64,000 bases of DNA, from contig NZ_PNEO01000014.1 in NCBI RefSeq assembly GCF_002870125.1, positions 1 to 64,000 of the forward strand, given 5' to 3'. The notes beneath the pieces are model-generated. The model was not told the DNA's origin and searched no databases. It saw nothing but the letters and a program-made list of their open reading frames with translations. The first letter of the stretch is position 1. Each line of letters begins with the position of its first letter. Of the stretch, positions 48,616-59,080 are shown piece by piece. The position numbers and the translations under genes were made by a program. This DNA comes from Burkholderia sp. WAC0059. Lineage in GTDB: Bacteria; Pseudomonadota; Gammaproteobacteria; Burkholderiales; Burkholderiaceae.

Positions 48616-49050
48616 ATGTTCAATCCCAGCCGCGACGAAGTCCGCCGCTTTTTCACCGAGGCCTGGCGCAAGCAGCGCGCGGGCGAGATTCTCACGCCGC
48701 TCGAATCGATGGCGGCCGACTGGATCGCCGGGCATCCCGAGTATCACGCCGCGCTCGCCGACGCCGGGCGGACCGTCGACGAGGATTACTCGCCCGAGCG
48801 CGGCCAGACCAACCCGTTCCTGCATCTGTCGATGCATCTCGCGATCAGCGAACAGCTCTCGATCGACCAGCCGCCCGGCATCCGCGCCGCCCACGAACGG
48901 CTCGCGGCCCGGCTCGGCTCGGCGCACGACGCGCAGCACGAGATCATGGAGTGCCTCGGCGAGACGATCTGGGAAGCGCAGCGCAGCGGCATGCCGCCCG
49001 ACACCGACGCCTATCTCGCCCGCATCGAGCGCCGCGCCTCGCGCCACTGA
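48616..49050 (+). CDS. DUF1841-family protein
   Basis: 144 residues of a cytoplasmic, mostly helical protein found in beta- and gamma-proteobacteria. Family marks are MFNPSRDEVRRFFTEAW, NPFLHLSMHLAISEQLSID and the His-rich HDAQHEIMECLGETIWEAQR. Several His, Glu and Asp residues in helices could bind a metal, but no activity is known. It lies between nth and the MoxR gene. Confidence 0.85.
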   Translation: MFNPSRDEVRRFFTEAWRKQRAGEILTPLESMAADWIAGHPEYHAALADAGRTVDEDYSPERGQTNPFLHLSMHLAISEQLSIDQPPGIRAAHERLAARLGSAHDAQHEIMECLGETIWEAQRSGMPPDTDAYLARIERRASRH

Positions 49051-49103
49051 AGGCCGACGAGAGGGCCGATGACGGTCATCAAGGGCCGCCCCCGGGAGCC
49101 GCT

Positions 49104-49150
49104 GAGCGCGGACGAGCGCGGACGAGCGCGGACGAGCGCGGACGAGCGCG
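49104..49150. repeat. 10-bp tandem repeat (GACGAGCGCG)
   Basis: Four exact copies of GACGAGCGCG at 49111-49150, preceded by a partial GAGCGCG at 49104-49110. The array sits between the DUF1841 gene and the MoxR gene, about 100 bp before the MoxR start. Short perfect repeats like this change copy number by slippage. Confidence 0.85.
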
Positions 49151-49247
49151 GCGCACGCCGCCCGCGCCCGCCGCGCCGGGGCGCCCCGACGCGCCCGGTC
49201 TTCTGTCTTATACTGGGCTTTCCTTTTCCCCAAGCGGGCGGTCCGCC

Positions 49248-50090
<843 letters not shown>

Positions 50091-50161
50091 ACACGGCACG
50101 ACCGGGCCGCCCGGCCCCCTACGATTTTTTCGACCCCAACCACGATCAGGAGACCCGGACG

Positions 50162-50761
50162 ATGAGCCGCTGGATCGAACCCGTCACGCTGCAGGGCCGA
50201 CACGTCAGCCTCGAACCGCTGGCCCCCGAACACGCCCCGGGGCTGGCGGCAGCCGCCGCCGACGGCGCGCTCTGGAACCTCTGGTACACGAGCGTGCCCA
50301 CGCCCGGCAACGAGCGCGCCTACGTCGACGCCGCGCTCGCGATGCGCGAGCAGCTCGGTGCGATGCCGTTCGCGGTGCGCGATCTCGCCTCCGGCGAGAT
50401 CGTCGGCACGACGCGCTACTTCAACGTGGAAGCCGCCCATCGCCGGTTCGAAATCGGCCACACCTGGTACGCGAAGCGCGTGCAGCGCACGGCGCTGAAC
50501 ACCGAGGCCAAGCTGCTGCTGCTCGGGCACGCGTTCGAAACGCTCGGAGCAATCGCCGTCGAGTTCCGCACCCACTTCATGAACCAGCAGTCGCGCGCGG
50601 CGATCGCGCGGCTCGGCGCGAAGCAGGACGGCATCCTGCGCAGCCATCAGATCGGCCGCGACGGCGTGGTGCGCGACACGGTCGTGTTCTCGATCATCGC
50701 GCCCGAGTGGCCCGCCGTGCGCGCGAACCTGACGTTCAAGCTCGCGCGCGCGTCGAGCTGA
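50162..50761 (+). CDS. GNAT-family N-acetyltransferase (RimJ/RimL-like)
   Basis: 199 residues. It begins WIEPVTLQGRHVSLEPLAPEHAPGL, has SGEIVGTTRYFNV (strand 4) and RRFEIGHTWYAKRVQRTALNTEAKLLLLGHAFE, where the acetyl-CoA loop is expected, and ends with EFRTHFMNQQSRAAIARLGAKQDGILR, all typical of the RimJ/RimL branch. It should acetylate an amino group of a protein or small molecule. An AGGAGA lies eight bases before the start. It separates the MoxR and VWA genes, and the short gaps suggest one transcript. Confidence 0.88.
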   Translation: MSRWIEPVTLQGRHVSLEPLAPEHAPGLAAAAADGALWNLWYTSVPTPGNERAYVDAALAMREQLGAMPFAVRDLASGEIVGTTRYFNVEAAHRRFEIGHTWYAKRVQRTALNTEAKLLLLGHAFETLGAIAVEFRTHFMNQQSRAAIARLGAKQDGILRSHQIGRDGVVRDTVVFSIIAPEWPAVRANLTFKLARASS

Positions 50762-50814
50762 ACGCCACCCGAGCACGCCCCAGGCGCCGCGATCCGGCAC
50801 AGGAGCCCGCCGTC

Positions 50815-51993
50815 ATGCTGATCGACTTCTTCTACGCGCTGCGCGACGCGAAACTGCCGGTTTCGGTGAAGGAGCTCCTGACGCTCGTCGAGGCGCTCCG
50901 CGAACGCGTGATCGCGCCGTCGCTGGACGAGTTCTACTACCTCGCGCGCATGACGCTCGTGAAGGACGAGCAGTATTTCGACCGCTTCGACGCGGCGTTC
51001 GGCGCGTGGTTTCGCGGCGTCGAGGCGCGCTCGGATCTCGCGCTCGACGTGCCCGGCGAATGGCTCGAGCAGCGCATGGCGCGCGACTTCACGCCGGAGC
51101 AGAAAGCGCAGGTCGAGGCGCTGGGCGGGCTCGACAAGCTGATGGAGCGCCTGAGGCAACTGCTCGACGAGCAGAAGGAGCGCCACGAGGGCGGCAGCCG
51201 CTGGATCGGCACGGGGGGCACCTCGCCGTTCGGCAACGGCGGCTACAACCCCGAGGGCATGCGGATCGGCGACGGCGACGCGAACGGTCAGCGCAGCGCG
51301 ATCAAAGCCTGGGACGCGCGCGCCTTTCGCGACTACGACGACCAGGTGGAAATCGGCACGCGCAACGTCAAGATCGCGCTGCGCCGGCTGCGGCGCTTCG
51401 CGCGCGAGGGCGCGGCCGAGGAGCTCGACCTGTCCGGCACGATCCGCAGCACGGCCGCCAACGCGGGCTGGCTCGACCTCAGGATGGTGCCCGAGCGCCG
51501 CAACGGCGTGAAGGTGCTGATGCTGCTCGACGTCGGCGGCTCGATGGACGACCACGTCCGCCGCACCGAGGAACTGTTCTCGGCCGCGAAGGCCGAGTTC
51601 AGACATCTGGAGTTCTACTACTTCCACAACTGCGTCTACGACTATCTCTGGAAGCACAACCGCCGGCGCCATGCCGAGCGCACCGCGACCCGGGACGTGC
51701 TGCACCGCTTCCCGCCCGACTACAGGCTGATCTTCGTCGGCGACGCGACGATGAGCCCCTACGAAGTGCTGCAGCCCGGCGGCTCGACCGAGTACCACAA
51801 CGCGGAAGCCGGCGCAGTCTGGCTGCGCCGCCTCGCCGACCACTTTCGCCATTTCGCCTGGCTCAACCCCGAGCCCGAACGGCTCTGGGAATACCGGCAG
51901 TCGGTGTCGATCATCCGCGAGGTGCTCGGCCACCGGATGTATCCGCTGACCGTCGCCGGGCTCGAAGCCGCGATGCGCGCGCTGAGCCGGTGA
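50815..51993 (+). CDS. VWA-domain protein, CoxE-like
   Basis: 392 residues from the ATG at 50815, with AGGAG nine bases upstream. The N-terminal half starts MLIDFFYALRDAKLPVSVKELLTLVEAL as in CoxE/YehP-type proteins. The VWA fold has a MIDAS-like motif in VLMLLDVGGSMDDHVRR, where the usual DxSxS is DVGGS, so the second position is Gly rather than Ser. It is the likely partner of the MoxR ATPase in assembling or remodelling a metalloenzyme or complex; the client is unknown. Confidence 0.88.
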   Translation: MLIDFFYALRDAKLPVSVKELLTLVEALRERVIAPSLDEFYYLARMTLVKDEQYFDRFDAAFGAWFRGVEARSDLALDVPGEWLEQRMARDFTPEQKAQVEALGGLDKLMERLRQLLDEQKERHEGGSRWIGTGGTSPFGNGGYNPEGMRIGDGDANGQRSAIKAWDARAFRDYDDQVEIGTRNVKIALRRLRRFAREGAAEELDLSGTIRSTAANAGWLDLRMVPERRNGVKVLMLLDVGGSMDDHVRRTEELFSAAKAEFRHLEFYYFHNCVYDYLWKHNRRRHAERTATRDVLHRFPPDYRLIFVGDATMSPYEVLQPGGSTEYHNAEAGAVWLRRLADHFRHFAWLNPEPERLWEYRQSVSIIREVLGHRMYPLTVAGLEAAMRALSR

Positions 51994-52098
51994 CGGGCCG
52001 CGAAGCCCGGCGTGCTTCAGGCCCGCCGCCGGGCCTGAAGCACCCGGCGGGGCTGATATGATCTCCTTCCTTTAGAACCGGAACAGGAGACCCCCAGC

Positions 52099-53316
52099 AT
52101 GACCCCGCCTTCGTCCCCCGAATTGTCGGCAACCCCGAAGCCGGGTCCGCTGCGGCCGCTCGCGGACACGTCCGTGCCGGCCGTCGTCGCCGGCTTCGTC
52201 GCGATGATGACGGGCTACACGAGCTCGCTCGCGCTGATGTTCCAGGCGGGCGCGGCGGCGCACCTGAGCGCCGCGCAGATTTCGTCGTGGATCTGGGCGC
52301 TGTCGGTCGGCATGGCGGTCACGACGATCGGGCTCTCGCTGTGGTTCCGCGCGCCCGTCGTCGTCGCGTGGTCGACGCCCGGCGCGGCGCTCCTCGTCGC
52401 CTCGCTGCCGCACGTGCCCTATGCCGACGCGATCGGCGCGTTCGTCGTCTGCGCGCTGCTGCTCACGGCCGTCGGCCTCTCGGGCGGGTTCGACGCGCTG
52501 ATGCGGCGCGTGCCCGCCGGCATCGCGGCTGCGCTGCTCGCGGGCATCCTGTTCGAGATCGGCATCGGCATCTTCCGCGCGGCGCAGTACCAGACGCCGC
52601 TCGTGCTCGTCATGTTCTTCGCCTGGCTCGTCGTCAAGCGACTCGCGCCGCGCTACGCCGTCGTCGCGTCGCTCGCCGCCGGCACGGCCGCGGCCGCCGC
52701 GCTCGGCCTGCTCGACTTCAGCCACTTCCGCGTCGCGCTCGCGCATCCGGTGTTCACGAAACCGTCGTTTTCGCTCGCGGCGACCGTCAGCATCGGCATT
52801 CCGCTCTTCGTCGTCGCGATGGCCTCGCAGAACGTGCCCGGCATCGCCGTGCTGCGCGCCGACGGCTACACGACGCCCTCCTCGCCGCTCATCGCGACGA
52901 CCGGCCTCGCCTCGCTCGTGCTCGCGCCGTTCGGCTCGCACGGCATCAATCTTGCTGCCATCATCGCGGCGATCTGCACCGGCCCCGAGGCCCACGAGGA
53001 CCGCGGCAAGCGCTACACGGCCGCGCTCTGGTGCGGCGCGTTCTATCTCGTGGCCGGCGTGTTCGGCGCGACCATCGCCGCCCTGTTCGCGGCGCTGCCG
53101 ACGGCGCTCGTCGTCTCGATCGCCGCGCTCGCGCTGCTCGGCTCGATCATGAGCGGCCTCGCGAGCGCGATGCAGGACGTCAAACAGCGCGAGGCGGCCC
53201 TCGTCACGTTCATGGTGACGGCCTCGGGGCTGACGCTGCTTTCGATCGGCCCCGCCTTCTGGGGGCTCGTCGCGGGCGTGGTCACGCAGATCGTGTTGAA
53301 CGCGCGGCGCGCCTGA
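52099..53316 (+). CDS. benE: BenE-family benzoate/H+ symporter
   Basis: 405 residues with about 11-12 membrane segments. Family features are the N-terminal [57 protein letters not shown], and [17 protein letters not shown] with a helix break. It couples uptake of benzoate or a similar aromatic acid to protons. No ben or cat catabolic gene is adjacent, so the real substrate may differ. An AGGAGA lies nine bases before the ATG. Confidence 0.88.
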   Translation: MTPPSSPELSATPKPGPLRPLADTSVPAVVAGFVAMMTGYTSSLALMFQAGAAAHLSAAQISSWIWALSVGMAVTTIGLSLWFRAPVVVAWSTPGAALLVASLPHVPYADAIGAFVVCALLLTAVGLSGGFDALMRRVPAGIAAALLAGILFEIGIGIFRAAQYQTPLVLVMFFAWLVVKRLAPRYAVVASLAAGTAAAAALGLLDFSHFRVALAHPVFTKPSFSLAATVSIGIPLFVVAMASQNVPGIAVLRADGYTTPSSPLIATTGLASLVLAPFGSHGINLAAIIAAICTGPEAHEDRGKRYTAALWCGAFYLVAGVFGATIAALFAALPTALVVSIAALALLGSIMSGLASAMQDVKQREAALVTFMVTASGLTLLSIGPAFWGLVAGVVTQIVLNARRA

Positions 53317-53582
53317 GCGTCTCAGCCATGCGAGGCGCAGACAACCGCCGCCCGGACGGCAGGTTGCCTGCGTCATCGCAGCGTCCGGTGATCCGCCCTA
53401 GAATGGCGGCATGGGACTTGCGCCGCCGGTCCCGACCCGGACAGCGGACACCGCCCTCCCAAACGCACGACGGGCGGGGCAAAGCAGGACGAGGCAGGAC
53501 ACCCTCAGGCGGCAGACCGGCCGGCAACGGCGGCCGCCCGACCGATTTTCGATCATGGCGCGCATGCGCCCCAAGGCCTGAC

Positions 53583-54548
53583 ATGACTACCGCACTCGAT
53601 CAACTCAAGCAGTACACGACCGTCGTCGCCGACACGGGCGACTTCCAGCAACTCGCGCAATACAAGCCGCAGGACGCGACCACCAATCCGTCGCTGATCC
53701 TGAAGGCCGTGCAGAAGGCCGACTACCGGCCGCTGCTCGAGAAAACCGTGCGCGACCACGCCGCGAAACCGGTCGGCGCGATCATCGACCATCTGCTGAT
53801 CGCGTTCGGCACCGAGATTCTCAAGATCATCCCGGGCCGCGTCTCGACCGAAGTGGACGCGCGCCTCTCGTTCGACACCCACGCGTCGGTGGAAAAGGCG
53901 AAGCAGCTAATCGGGCTGTACGAGGCGGCCGGCATCGGCCGCGAGCGCGTGCTGATCAAGCTGGCCTCGACCTGGGAAGGCATCCGCGCGGCCGAGGCGC
54001 TGCAGAAGGAGGGCATCCACTGCAACATGACGCTGCTGTTCTCGCTCGTGCAGGCCGCGGCCTGCGCCGAGATCGGCGCGCAGCTCATCTCGCCGTTCGT
54101 CGGCCGCATCTACGACTGGTACAAAAAGGCGGCCGGCAGCGCCTGGGACGAGGCGAAGAACGGCGGCGCCAACGATCCGGGCGTGCAGTCGGTGCGGCAG
54201 ATCTACGCGTACTACAAGAAGTTCGGCTATCGCACCGAGGTGATGGGCGCGAGCTTTCGCACGACGAGCCAGATCGTCGAGCTGGCCGGCTGCGACCTGC
54301 TGACGATCAGCCCCGAGCTGCTGCAAAAACTCCACGACAGCACGGAACCGGTCGGACGCAAGCTCTCGGCCGACGCGTCGGCCGGCGAGACGATCGAGCG
54401 CGTGAACGTCGGCGAGCCGTCGTTCCGTTTCCTCCTCAACGACGACGCGATGGCGACCGAGAAGCTCGCCGAAGGCATCCGCACGTTCGCGGCCGACGCG
54501 GTCAAGCTCGAAGGCCTGATCGAAACGATCCGGCAGGGGCTGAAATAA
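53583..54548 (+). CDS. talB: transaldolase
   Basis: 321 residues, class I transaldolase of the TalB type. Schiff-base Lys126 is in [12 protein letters not shown]; Asp17 lies in [19 protein letters not shown] and [10 protein letters not shown] are family motifs, as is [12 protein letters not shown]. It moves a dihydroxyacetone unit between sedoheptulose-7-phosphate and glyceraldehyde-3-phosphate in the pentose phosphate pathway. It stands alone, with a 266-bp gap after the BenE gene. Confidence 0.96.
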   Translation: MTTALDQLKQYTTVVADTGDFQQLAQYKPQDATTNPSLILKAVQKADYRPLLEKTVRDHAAKPVGAIIDHLLIAFGTEILKIIPGRVSTEVDARLSFDTHASVEKAKQLIGLYEAAGIGRERVLIKLASTWEGIRAAEALQKEGIHCNMTLLFSLVQAAACAEIGAQLISPFVGRIYDWYKKAAGSAWDEAKNGGANDPGVQSVRQIYAYYKKFGYRTEVMGASFRTTSQIVELAGCDLLTISPELLQKLHDSTEPVGRKLSADASAGETIERVNVGEPSFRFLLNDDAMATEKLAEGIRTFAADAVKLEGLIETIRQGLK

Positions 54549-54639
54549 CGGCCCGCGCAGTCGCCGTCGCCGTTGTCCCTGCCCCGCCGCCGTAACCGCG
54601 CGCGGCCCAGGCTGGAAGCCGAAGCGGCATGACCGCCGC

Positions 54640-55794
54640 TCAGGCCGCGCGCTCGATGTTCCAGTGTGACTCGGTCGCGAGCAGCAGCGCGCGTAGCTGA
54701 TCCACCTGGGCCTCCACGCGCAGGCCCAGCCAATACGGTCCCTGAAGATCCAGCGGCAGCGGGCTCGCATGCTCCGCCGCCGTCTCCGGCGGCGCCGGGT
54801 CGTGCGCCGGCAGGCGCAGCGCGCCGGAGCCGGCCCACGCCTCGTTCGCGCCGCCGAAGCGCAGCGCCCGCGCCGTGGCGAGCAGCATCGCGCGCACCGT
54901 GTCGCCGCCCGCCGCCCCGTGCCGCGCGAACGCGGCGCGCACCGCCGCGCGCTCGTAATGCCCCATGCCGTCCGACATCATTTCGAGCGCGCTCAGGAGC
55001 GAGCGGTGCAGCCGCTGGATCTCGTCGAGCTTCGCGGGCGGCAGGTCGATTTCCTTCGCCACCGAAGGCATGAGCCCGCGCAGTTGCACGAGCCGCTCGC
55101 CGAGCCGCTGGAAGGTTTTGGTCTGCGCGGCGGCATCGACGGGCTCGCCGCTCACCACCCGGCGGTAGATGCGCGCGAACTCGCGCAGGTTGTCCGCGAG
55201 GCCGTAACGCCAGGAGTAGGTGGCGTGCAGCGGCAGCGCGAACGAGAACGCCAGCGCGATCACGATGCCGATCATCACGTTCAGCGTGCGCCACAGGCCC
55301 GTGTCGATGAGGTTGTCGCCGTGGCCGGCCACGATGCACATCGTGATCGCCGTAAGCAGCGCGATGTAGGCCGGCTTGCCGATCGCGTAATAGCCGCACA
55401 CGCCCGCCACCACCGACATCAGCACCCAGGTGAGCGGCGAGACATCGGTGAGCACCTGCACGATGATGAGCGCGAGCCCGATCAACGCGCCGATCAGCGT
55501 GCCGAGCGCGCGCTCGGCGGCCCGCTTGCGGATGTTGCCGTGATGCTGGAGCCCGCCGATCACGACCAGCAGCGTGACCGACGCCCAGATGCCGTGCGGA
55601 ATGTCGATGCCCGTGGTGGCGAGGATCGAGGCAAGCATCGCGAGCCCCACGCGCACGCTGTGAATGACCTTCGCGTTGCGATAGCGATAGAACGGCGAGG
55701 TGACCGCCCGCTTCATGCGCGCGAACCGCGAGCGCCGCCGAGGGGCCGGCGCGACGGCCGGCTGCGTGTGGACGTAGGGATCGGAGCGATTCAT
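54640..55794 (-). CDS. FUSC-family inner-membrane protein
   Basis: 384 residues from the ATG at 55794. A basic N-terminus (RRRSRFARMKR) leads to six closely packed membrane segments at about 45-185 with HGIWASVTLLVVIGG and RALGTLIGALIGLALI, the repeated motif of FUSC/aromatic-acid-exporter proteins (compare AaeB, YccS). The C-terminal half is cytoplasmic and helical. The family is linked to export of hydroxybenzoates or fusaric acid, usually with HlyD-type partners; none is adjacent here. Confidence 0.87.
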   Translation of the reverse strand: MNRSDPYVHTQPAVAPAPRRRSRFARMKRAVTSPFYRYRNAKVIHSVRVGLAMLASILATTGIDIPHGIWASVTLLVVIGGLQHHGNIRKRAAERALGTLIGALIGLALIIVQVLTDVSPLTWVLMSVVAGVCGYYAIGKPAYIALLTAITMCIVAGHGDNLIDTGLWRTLNVMIGIVIALAFSFALPLHATYSWRYGLADNLREFARIYRRVVSGEPVDAAAQTKTFQRLGERLVQLRGLMPSVAKEIDLPPAKLDEIQRLHRSLLSALEMMSDGMGHYERAAVRAAFARHGAAGGDTVRAMLLATARALRFGGANEAWAGSGALRLPAHDPAPPETAAEHASPLPLDLQGPYWLGLRVEAQVDQLRALLLATESHWNIERAA

Positions 55795-55955
55795 GGGTGC
55801 CGGGCCATCGCGCGCCGCCGGGACACGACCCGGGGCGCAACCATACCGTAGTGACGACAACGGCTATCGTGCACCATTAACGGCCCGGCCCGCAACGCCG
55901 CACCGCCTTCGGGGCGGGAAAGCCCTGGCCCGCGGCGCGCAGCGGACCGGACACC

Positions 55956-56912
55956 TCAGATCGAGAACGACTCGCCGCGATTACCGGGCGTCGCGCGCAG
56001 CCCCTTCACCCAGCTACGGGCGGGCAGGCCGAGCTTCGTCTCGAGCAGGCGCGCGCGCGTCTCGAGCCGCGCCCACGACACGTCGAGCGACGGACCGGAA
56101 AACGCGATCGCGATGCGGTTGCCGTCGTGCACTTCGGGCAGCGCGACGACGCGGCCCTCGAACGCCTCGTTGAGACGCTTCATGTTGCGCACGAAGCTCG
56201 GATGATCGCCGAACAGATTGATCGTCGCGACACCGGCCGCGCCGAGGCAGGCGCGCACGGCCCGATAGAACGCGACGCTGTCGAGCACCGGGCCGCGCGC
56301 CGTCGCGTCGTAGACGTCGATCTGCAGCGCGCCGACGGTGCCGTGATTCGCGCGGTCGTTGACGAAGTCCCACGCATCGCGCTCGTGCACCGTGAGCCGG
56401 GCGTCGTCGGGCGGCAGCTCGAACATCGTGCGCGCGGCCACGACGACGGCGGGATTGAGCTCGACGGCCTCGACCTTCGCCGGGCGCAGGAAGCGGTGCG
56501 CGAACTTGGTCAGCGCCGCCGCGCCGAGACCGAGCTGGACGATGCGCGCGGGCGTCGCCAGAAACAGTAGCCACGCCATCATCTGCTGGGCGTATTCGAG
56601 CTCGATGTGCTGCGGCTTCCTGAGCCGCATCGCGCCCTGCACCCATTCCGTGCCGAAATGCAGGTAGCGCACGCCGCCCTCCTCCGAAAACGTGACGGGC
56701 GCGAAACGGGGCCTGCGCGGCGCGTCGATCAGGACGGCGGCGTCGAAATCGTCGGCGCGGCGCGTCCGGGCACGCGTGGCGGCGCGGCCCGCGCGATCCG
56801 GGCGGCCCGACGGCAGGCGCGCGCCTTCGTCGGAAGAATCGGATGAAACGGAGGAACGGTTACGGCGAAATGCGCGGGCCTCGGCGGACGCGCGCTTGAT
56901 CAGAGTCGTCAT
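55956..56912 (-). CDS. spermidine synthase-like methyltransferase-fold protein
   Basis: 318 residues. After a basic, Arg/Ser-rich start of about 60 residues comes VRYLHFGTEWVQGAMRLRKP and EYAQQMMAWLLFL, then the Rossmann glycine segment RIVQLGLGAAALTKFAHRFL and the acidic VEAVELNPAVV that binds the adenosyl ribose. DAWDFVND and LQIDVYDA resemble the later motifs of spermidine synthases, but the active-site Asp set is not fully conserved. It may be a polyamine synthase relative or a methyltransferase of unknown substrate. Confidence 0.82.
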   Translation of the reverse strand: MTTLIKRASAEARAFRRNRSSVSSDSSDEGARLPSGRPDRAGRAATRARTRRADDFDAAVLIDAPRRPRFAPVTFSEEGGVRYLHFGTEWVQGAMRLRKPQHIELEYAQQMMAWLLFLATPARIVQLGLGAAALTKFAHRFLRPAKVEAVELNPAVVVAARTMFELPPDDARLTVHERDAWDFVNDRANHGTVGALQIDVYDATARGPVLDSVAFYRAVRACLGAAGVATINLFGDHPSFVRNMKRLNEAFEGRVVALPEVHDGNRIAIAFSGPSLDVSWARLETRARLLETKLGLPARSWVKGLRATPGNRGESFSI

Positions 56913-57155
56913 GAAGAAAGGCAGGGAGTGTCGCGCGGGATGCGCGGTTTTTGAACGAACGAGAGCATAGCACCGGCGCGCGTCGACACCGGAAACATCG
57001 GCGCCTGCCTGCCGCCTGCCTGCCGCGATGGTCGCCTACGATTGCCGACTACGATTGCCGACCCGCCTCCGCCGGGCGCGACGGCGATCCCGCGCGCGAT
57101 CGGCAGCGAAGCAGGGCAAAACACGCCCGCGCCTGCCGGCCTGTCCGTTCAGGGG

Positions 57156-58703
57156 TCAGGCGGCGTCCGCTCCCTGCGTCTGACCGAACCCGGCCGACAG
57201 CGCCGGCCCGAGCCCGTCGAGCAGCGGCTGCAACAGCGCCTGCTGCGGCCGCCAGCGCTTGAGCGAGGTCCGGTACAACGGCGTGCGCACCTGCACCGAG
57301 CTCGCCGTGCTGACCTGGCGCTTCGCCTCGTGAAACGCGAGACAGCGCTCGTCCCACTCGAGGCCGCAATGCGCGAGCAGACGCCGCACGTTGCCTTCGA
57401 GATCGTCGACGAGGTCCTCGTACTGCACCTCGAGCATGACGCCCTCGGGCAGCACGCGGCGCCAGTGGTCCATCAGCGCGTCGTAGGCGCGGCAGTAGCG
57501 GCCCAGCTCGCCGAGGTCATAGCCGAACGGCACGTCGCGGAACGGCCGCGAGAAAATCGACAGACAAGTCTCCACCGCCGAGCGCCGCGTGTGGATGATG
57601 CGCGCGTTCGGCAACGCCAGATGGATGAAACCGAGGTTGACGAAGTTGAACGGATACTTGTCCACGATGCGGCGATGGCTGCCGCCGGTGCCGCCCGCAC
57701 CGGCCGCGAAGCCGATGCGCCGCAGATAGTCGGCCCCGAGCCCGGCCAGTTGCTCGCGCGACAGGTCCGCCAGCGTGTCGAGGCTGATCCTGCCCGCCGG
57801 GTCTTCCCCGTCGCGCACGACCCTGGCGCCGAGCGCCAGGCCGAAGTCGGCCCGCTCGCCGGCGCCGAATACCTGCGGATGGCTCGCGAGAATCTGCTCG
57901 ACCAGCGTCGAGCCCGAGCGCGGCATGCCGACGATGAAGACCGGCGAATCCGACGGATCGCCGAGACCGCGCTTCGCCGCCAGCAAACCGGTCGTGAACC
58001 GCGAGGGCAGTTGCGCGAACACGTTGAGCGTCGCGGCCTCGTCGTACTCCACGCCGAGCCGCCCCTGCGCATTGGCGATCATGAAGTGCCCGAAGGCCCG
58101 CTCGTCCTGCCCGAGGTCCGACAGCGCCTTGCCGAACGCGAAATGCAGTTCGGACTGGTCCTGCGGCTTCAGCGTCCCGGCCCGCGCGACGCGCGCTTCG
58201 AGCGCGACGAAATACGGATCGTCGGGCGCGAGCCGCTCCACCTGCACGAGATTGCGGTAATAGAGCGCGCAGTCGGGCGCGATGTCGATGGCCTTGCGAT
58301 ACACCTCGCGAGCCTCGTCGAAGCGACCAAGCGCCTGCAGGCAATTCGCGAGATTGTTGTACGAGCCGTCGGCGCGCGGATTGAGCTGCACCGCGCGGCG
58401 AAAGCAGCGCGTCGCGTCCTCGAGGTCGAGCAGTTGTTCGAGCAGCCAGCCGAGCTGGTGCTGGATGTCGGCGTTCTCGGGCAGGATGATCGCCGCACCG
58501 CGAAAGCACGTGAGAGCGTCCTCGAACCGCTTCATCTTGATGAGCGTGAGGCCGTAGCTCTGATGCGCGATCGCATCCATCGGACGCAGCACGCGCGCCT
58601 TGCCGAAACATTCGAGCGCCTGCTCGAGCTCGCCGCGCCCGGCATGCGCGGTGCCTCGCAAAAACCAGTCCTGCGCCGTCCCCGGCAACGGGTTGATCGT
58701 CAT
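57156..58703 (-). CDS. tetratricopeptide-repeat sulfotransferase
   Basis: 515 residues. The first 160 residues hold four TPR units (for example AQDWFLRGTAHAGRGELEQAL and SYNNLANCLQALGRFDEARE). A linker leads to a sulfotransferase domain: the PAPS 5'-phosphosulfate loop GMPRSGSTLVEQ has PRSGST at 261-266, and the 3'-phosphate region is near HTRRSAVETCLSIFSRPF. It transfers sulfate from PAPS to an unidentified acceptor, possibly a protein or surface glycan held by the TPRs. There is no signal peptide. It is divergent from the harpin-like gene. Confidence 0.9.
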   Translation of the reverse strand: MTINPLPGTAQDWFLRGTAHAGRGELEQALECFGKARVLRPMDAIAHQSYGLTLIKMKRFEDALTCFRGAAIILPENADIQHQLGWLLEQLLDLEDATRCFRRAVQLNPRADGSYNNLANCLQALGRFDEAREVYRKAIDIAPDCALYYRNLVQVERLAPDDPYFVALEARVARAGTLKPQDQSELHFAFGKALSDLGQDERAFGHFMIANAQGRLGVEYDEAATLNVFAQLPSRFTTGLLAAKRGLGDPSDSPVFIVGMPRSGSTLVEQILASHPQVFGAGERADFGLALGARVVRDGEDPAGRISLDTLADLSREQLAGLGADYLRRIGFAAGAGGTGGSHRRIVDKYPFNFVNLGFIHLALPNARIIHTRRSAVETCLSIFSRPFRDVPFGYDLGELGRYCRAYDALMDHWRRVLPEGVMLEVQYEDLVDDLEGNVRRLLAHCGLEWDERCLAFHEAKRQVSTASSVQVRTPLYRTSLKRWRPQQALLQPLLDGLGPALSAGFGQTQGADAA

Positions 58704-58942
58704 GAGCAGTCAGACCTGTCTCGAAAAATGGATACCCGCGAGCTTAACAGGAGACTCGCCCGCTCCGCCGTTCGGGCCGGGAATCGATGAACCGCCCGCC
58801 GCCGCATTTCCGGGGCGCTGCGTTTCCGCGGTCACGACGGATTCACCGCGCCGGCATCGGACCAACCCTCGCCGGCCCTGCCCGCGCGCCGCCAATGCCG
58901 GCCGCCCGCCGGACCGGACTATTGGCCGGGCCGCCCGGGAAC

Positions 58943-59004
58943 TTCGCCATTCAGACGATAACTTCGTGTCCAGCGCGTCGTTCGCCCCGTCCCGCTCATA
59001 CATT
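58943..59004 (+). promoter_or_regulatory. exact PIP/hrpII box and -10 of the harpin-like gene
   Basis: TTCGC (58943-58947), 15 bp, TTCGT (58963-58967), then 31 bp and TACATT (58999-59004). This meets the TTCGB-N15-TTCGB rule with a YANNNT hexamer 30-32 nt downstream that defines HrpX/HrpB-activated promoters in Xanthomonas and Ralstonia. It lies 113 bp before the GTG start. The remaining 58704-58942 shows nothing further. Confidence 0.8.
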
Positions 59005-59080
59005 AAATCCCGTAAATGGCCCGGCCATGAAACACCGGCTCGCCAGTCCAATTTCGCGTATTGCTATCAGGGAGAACGAC

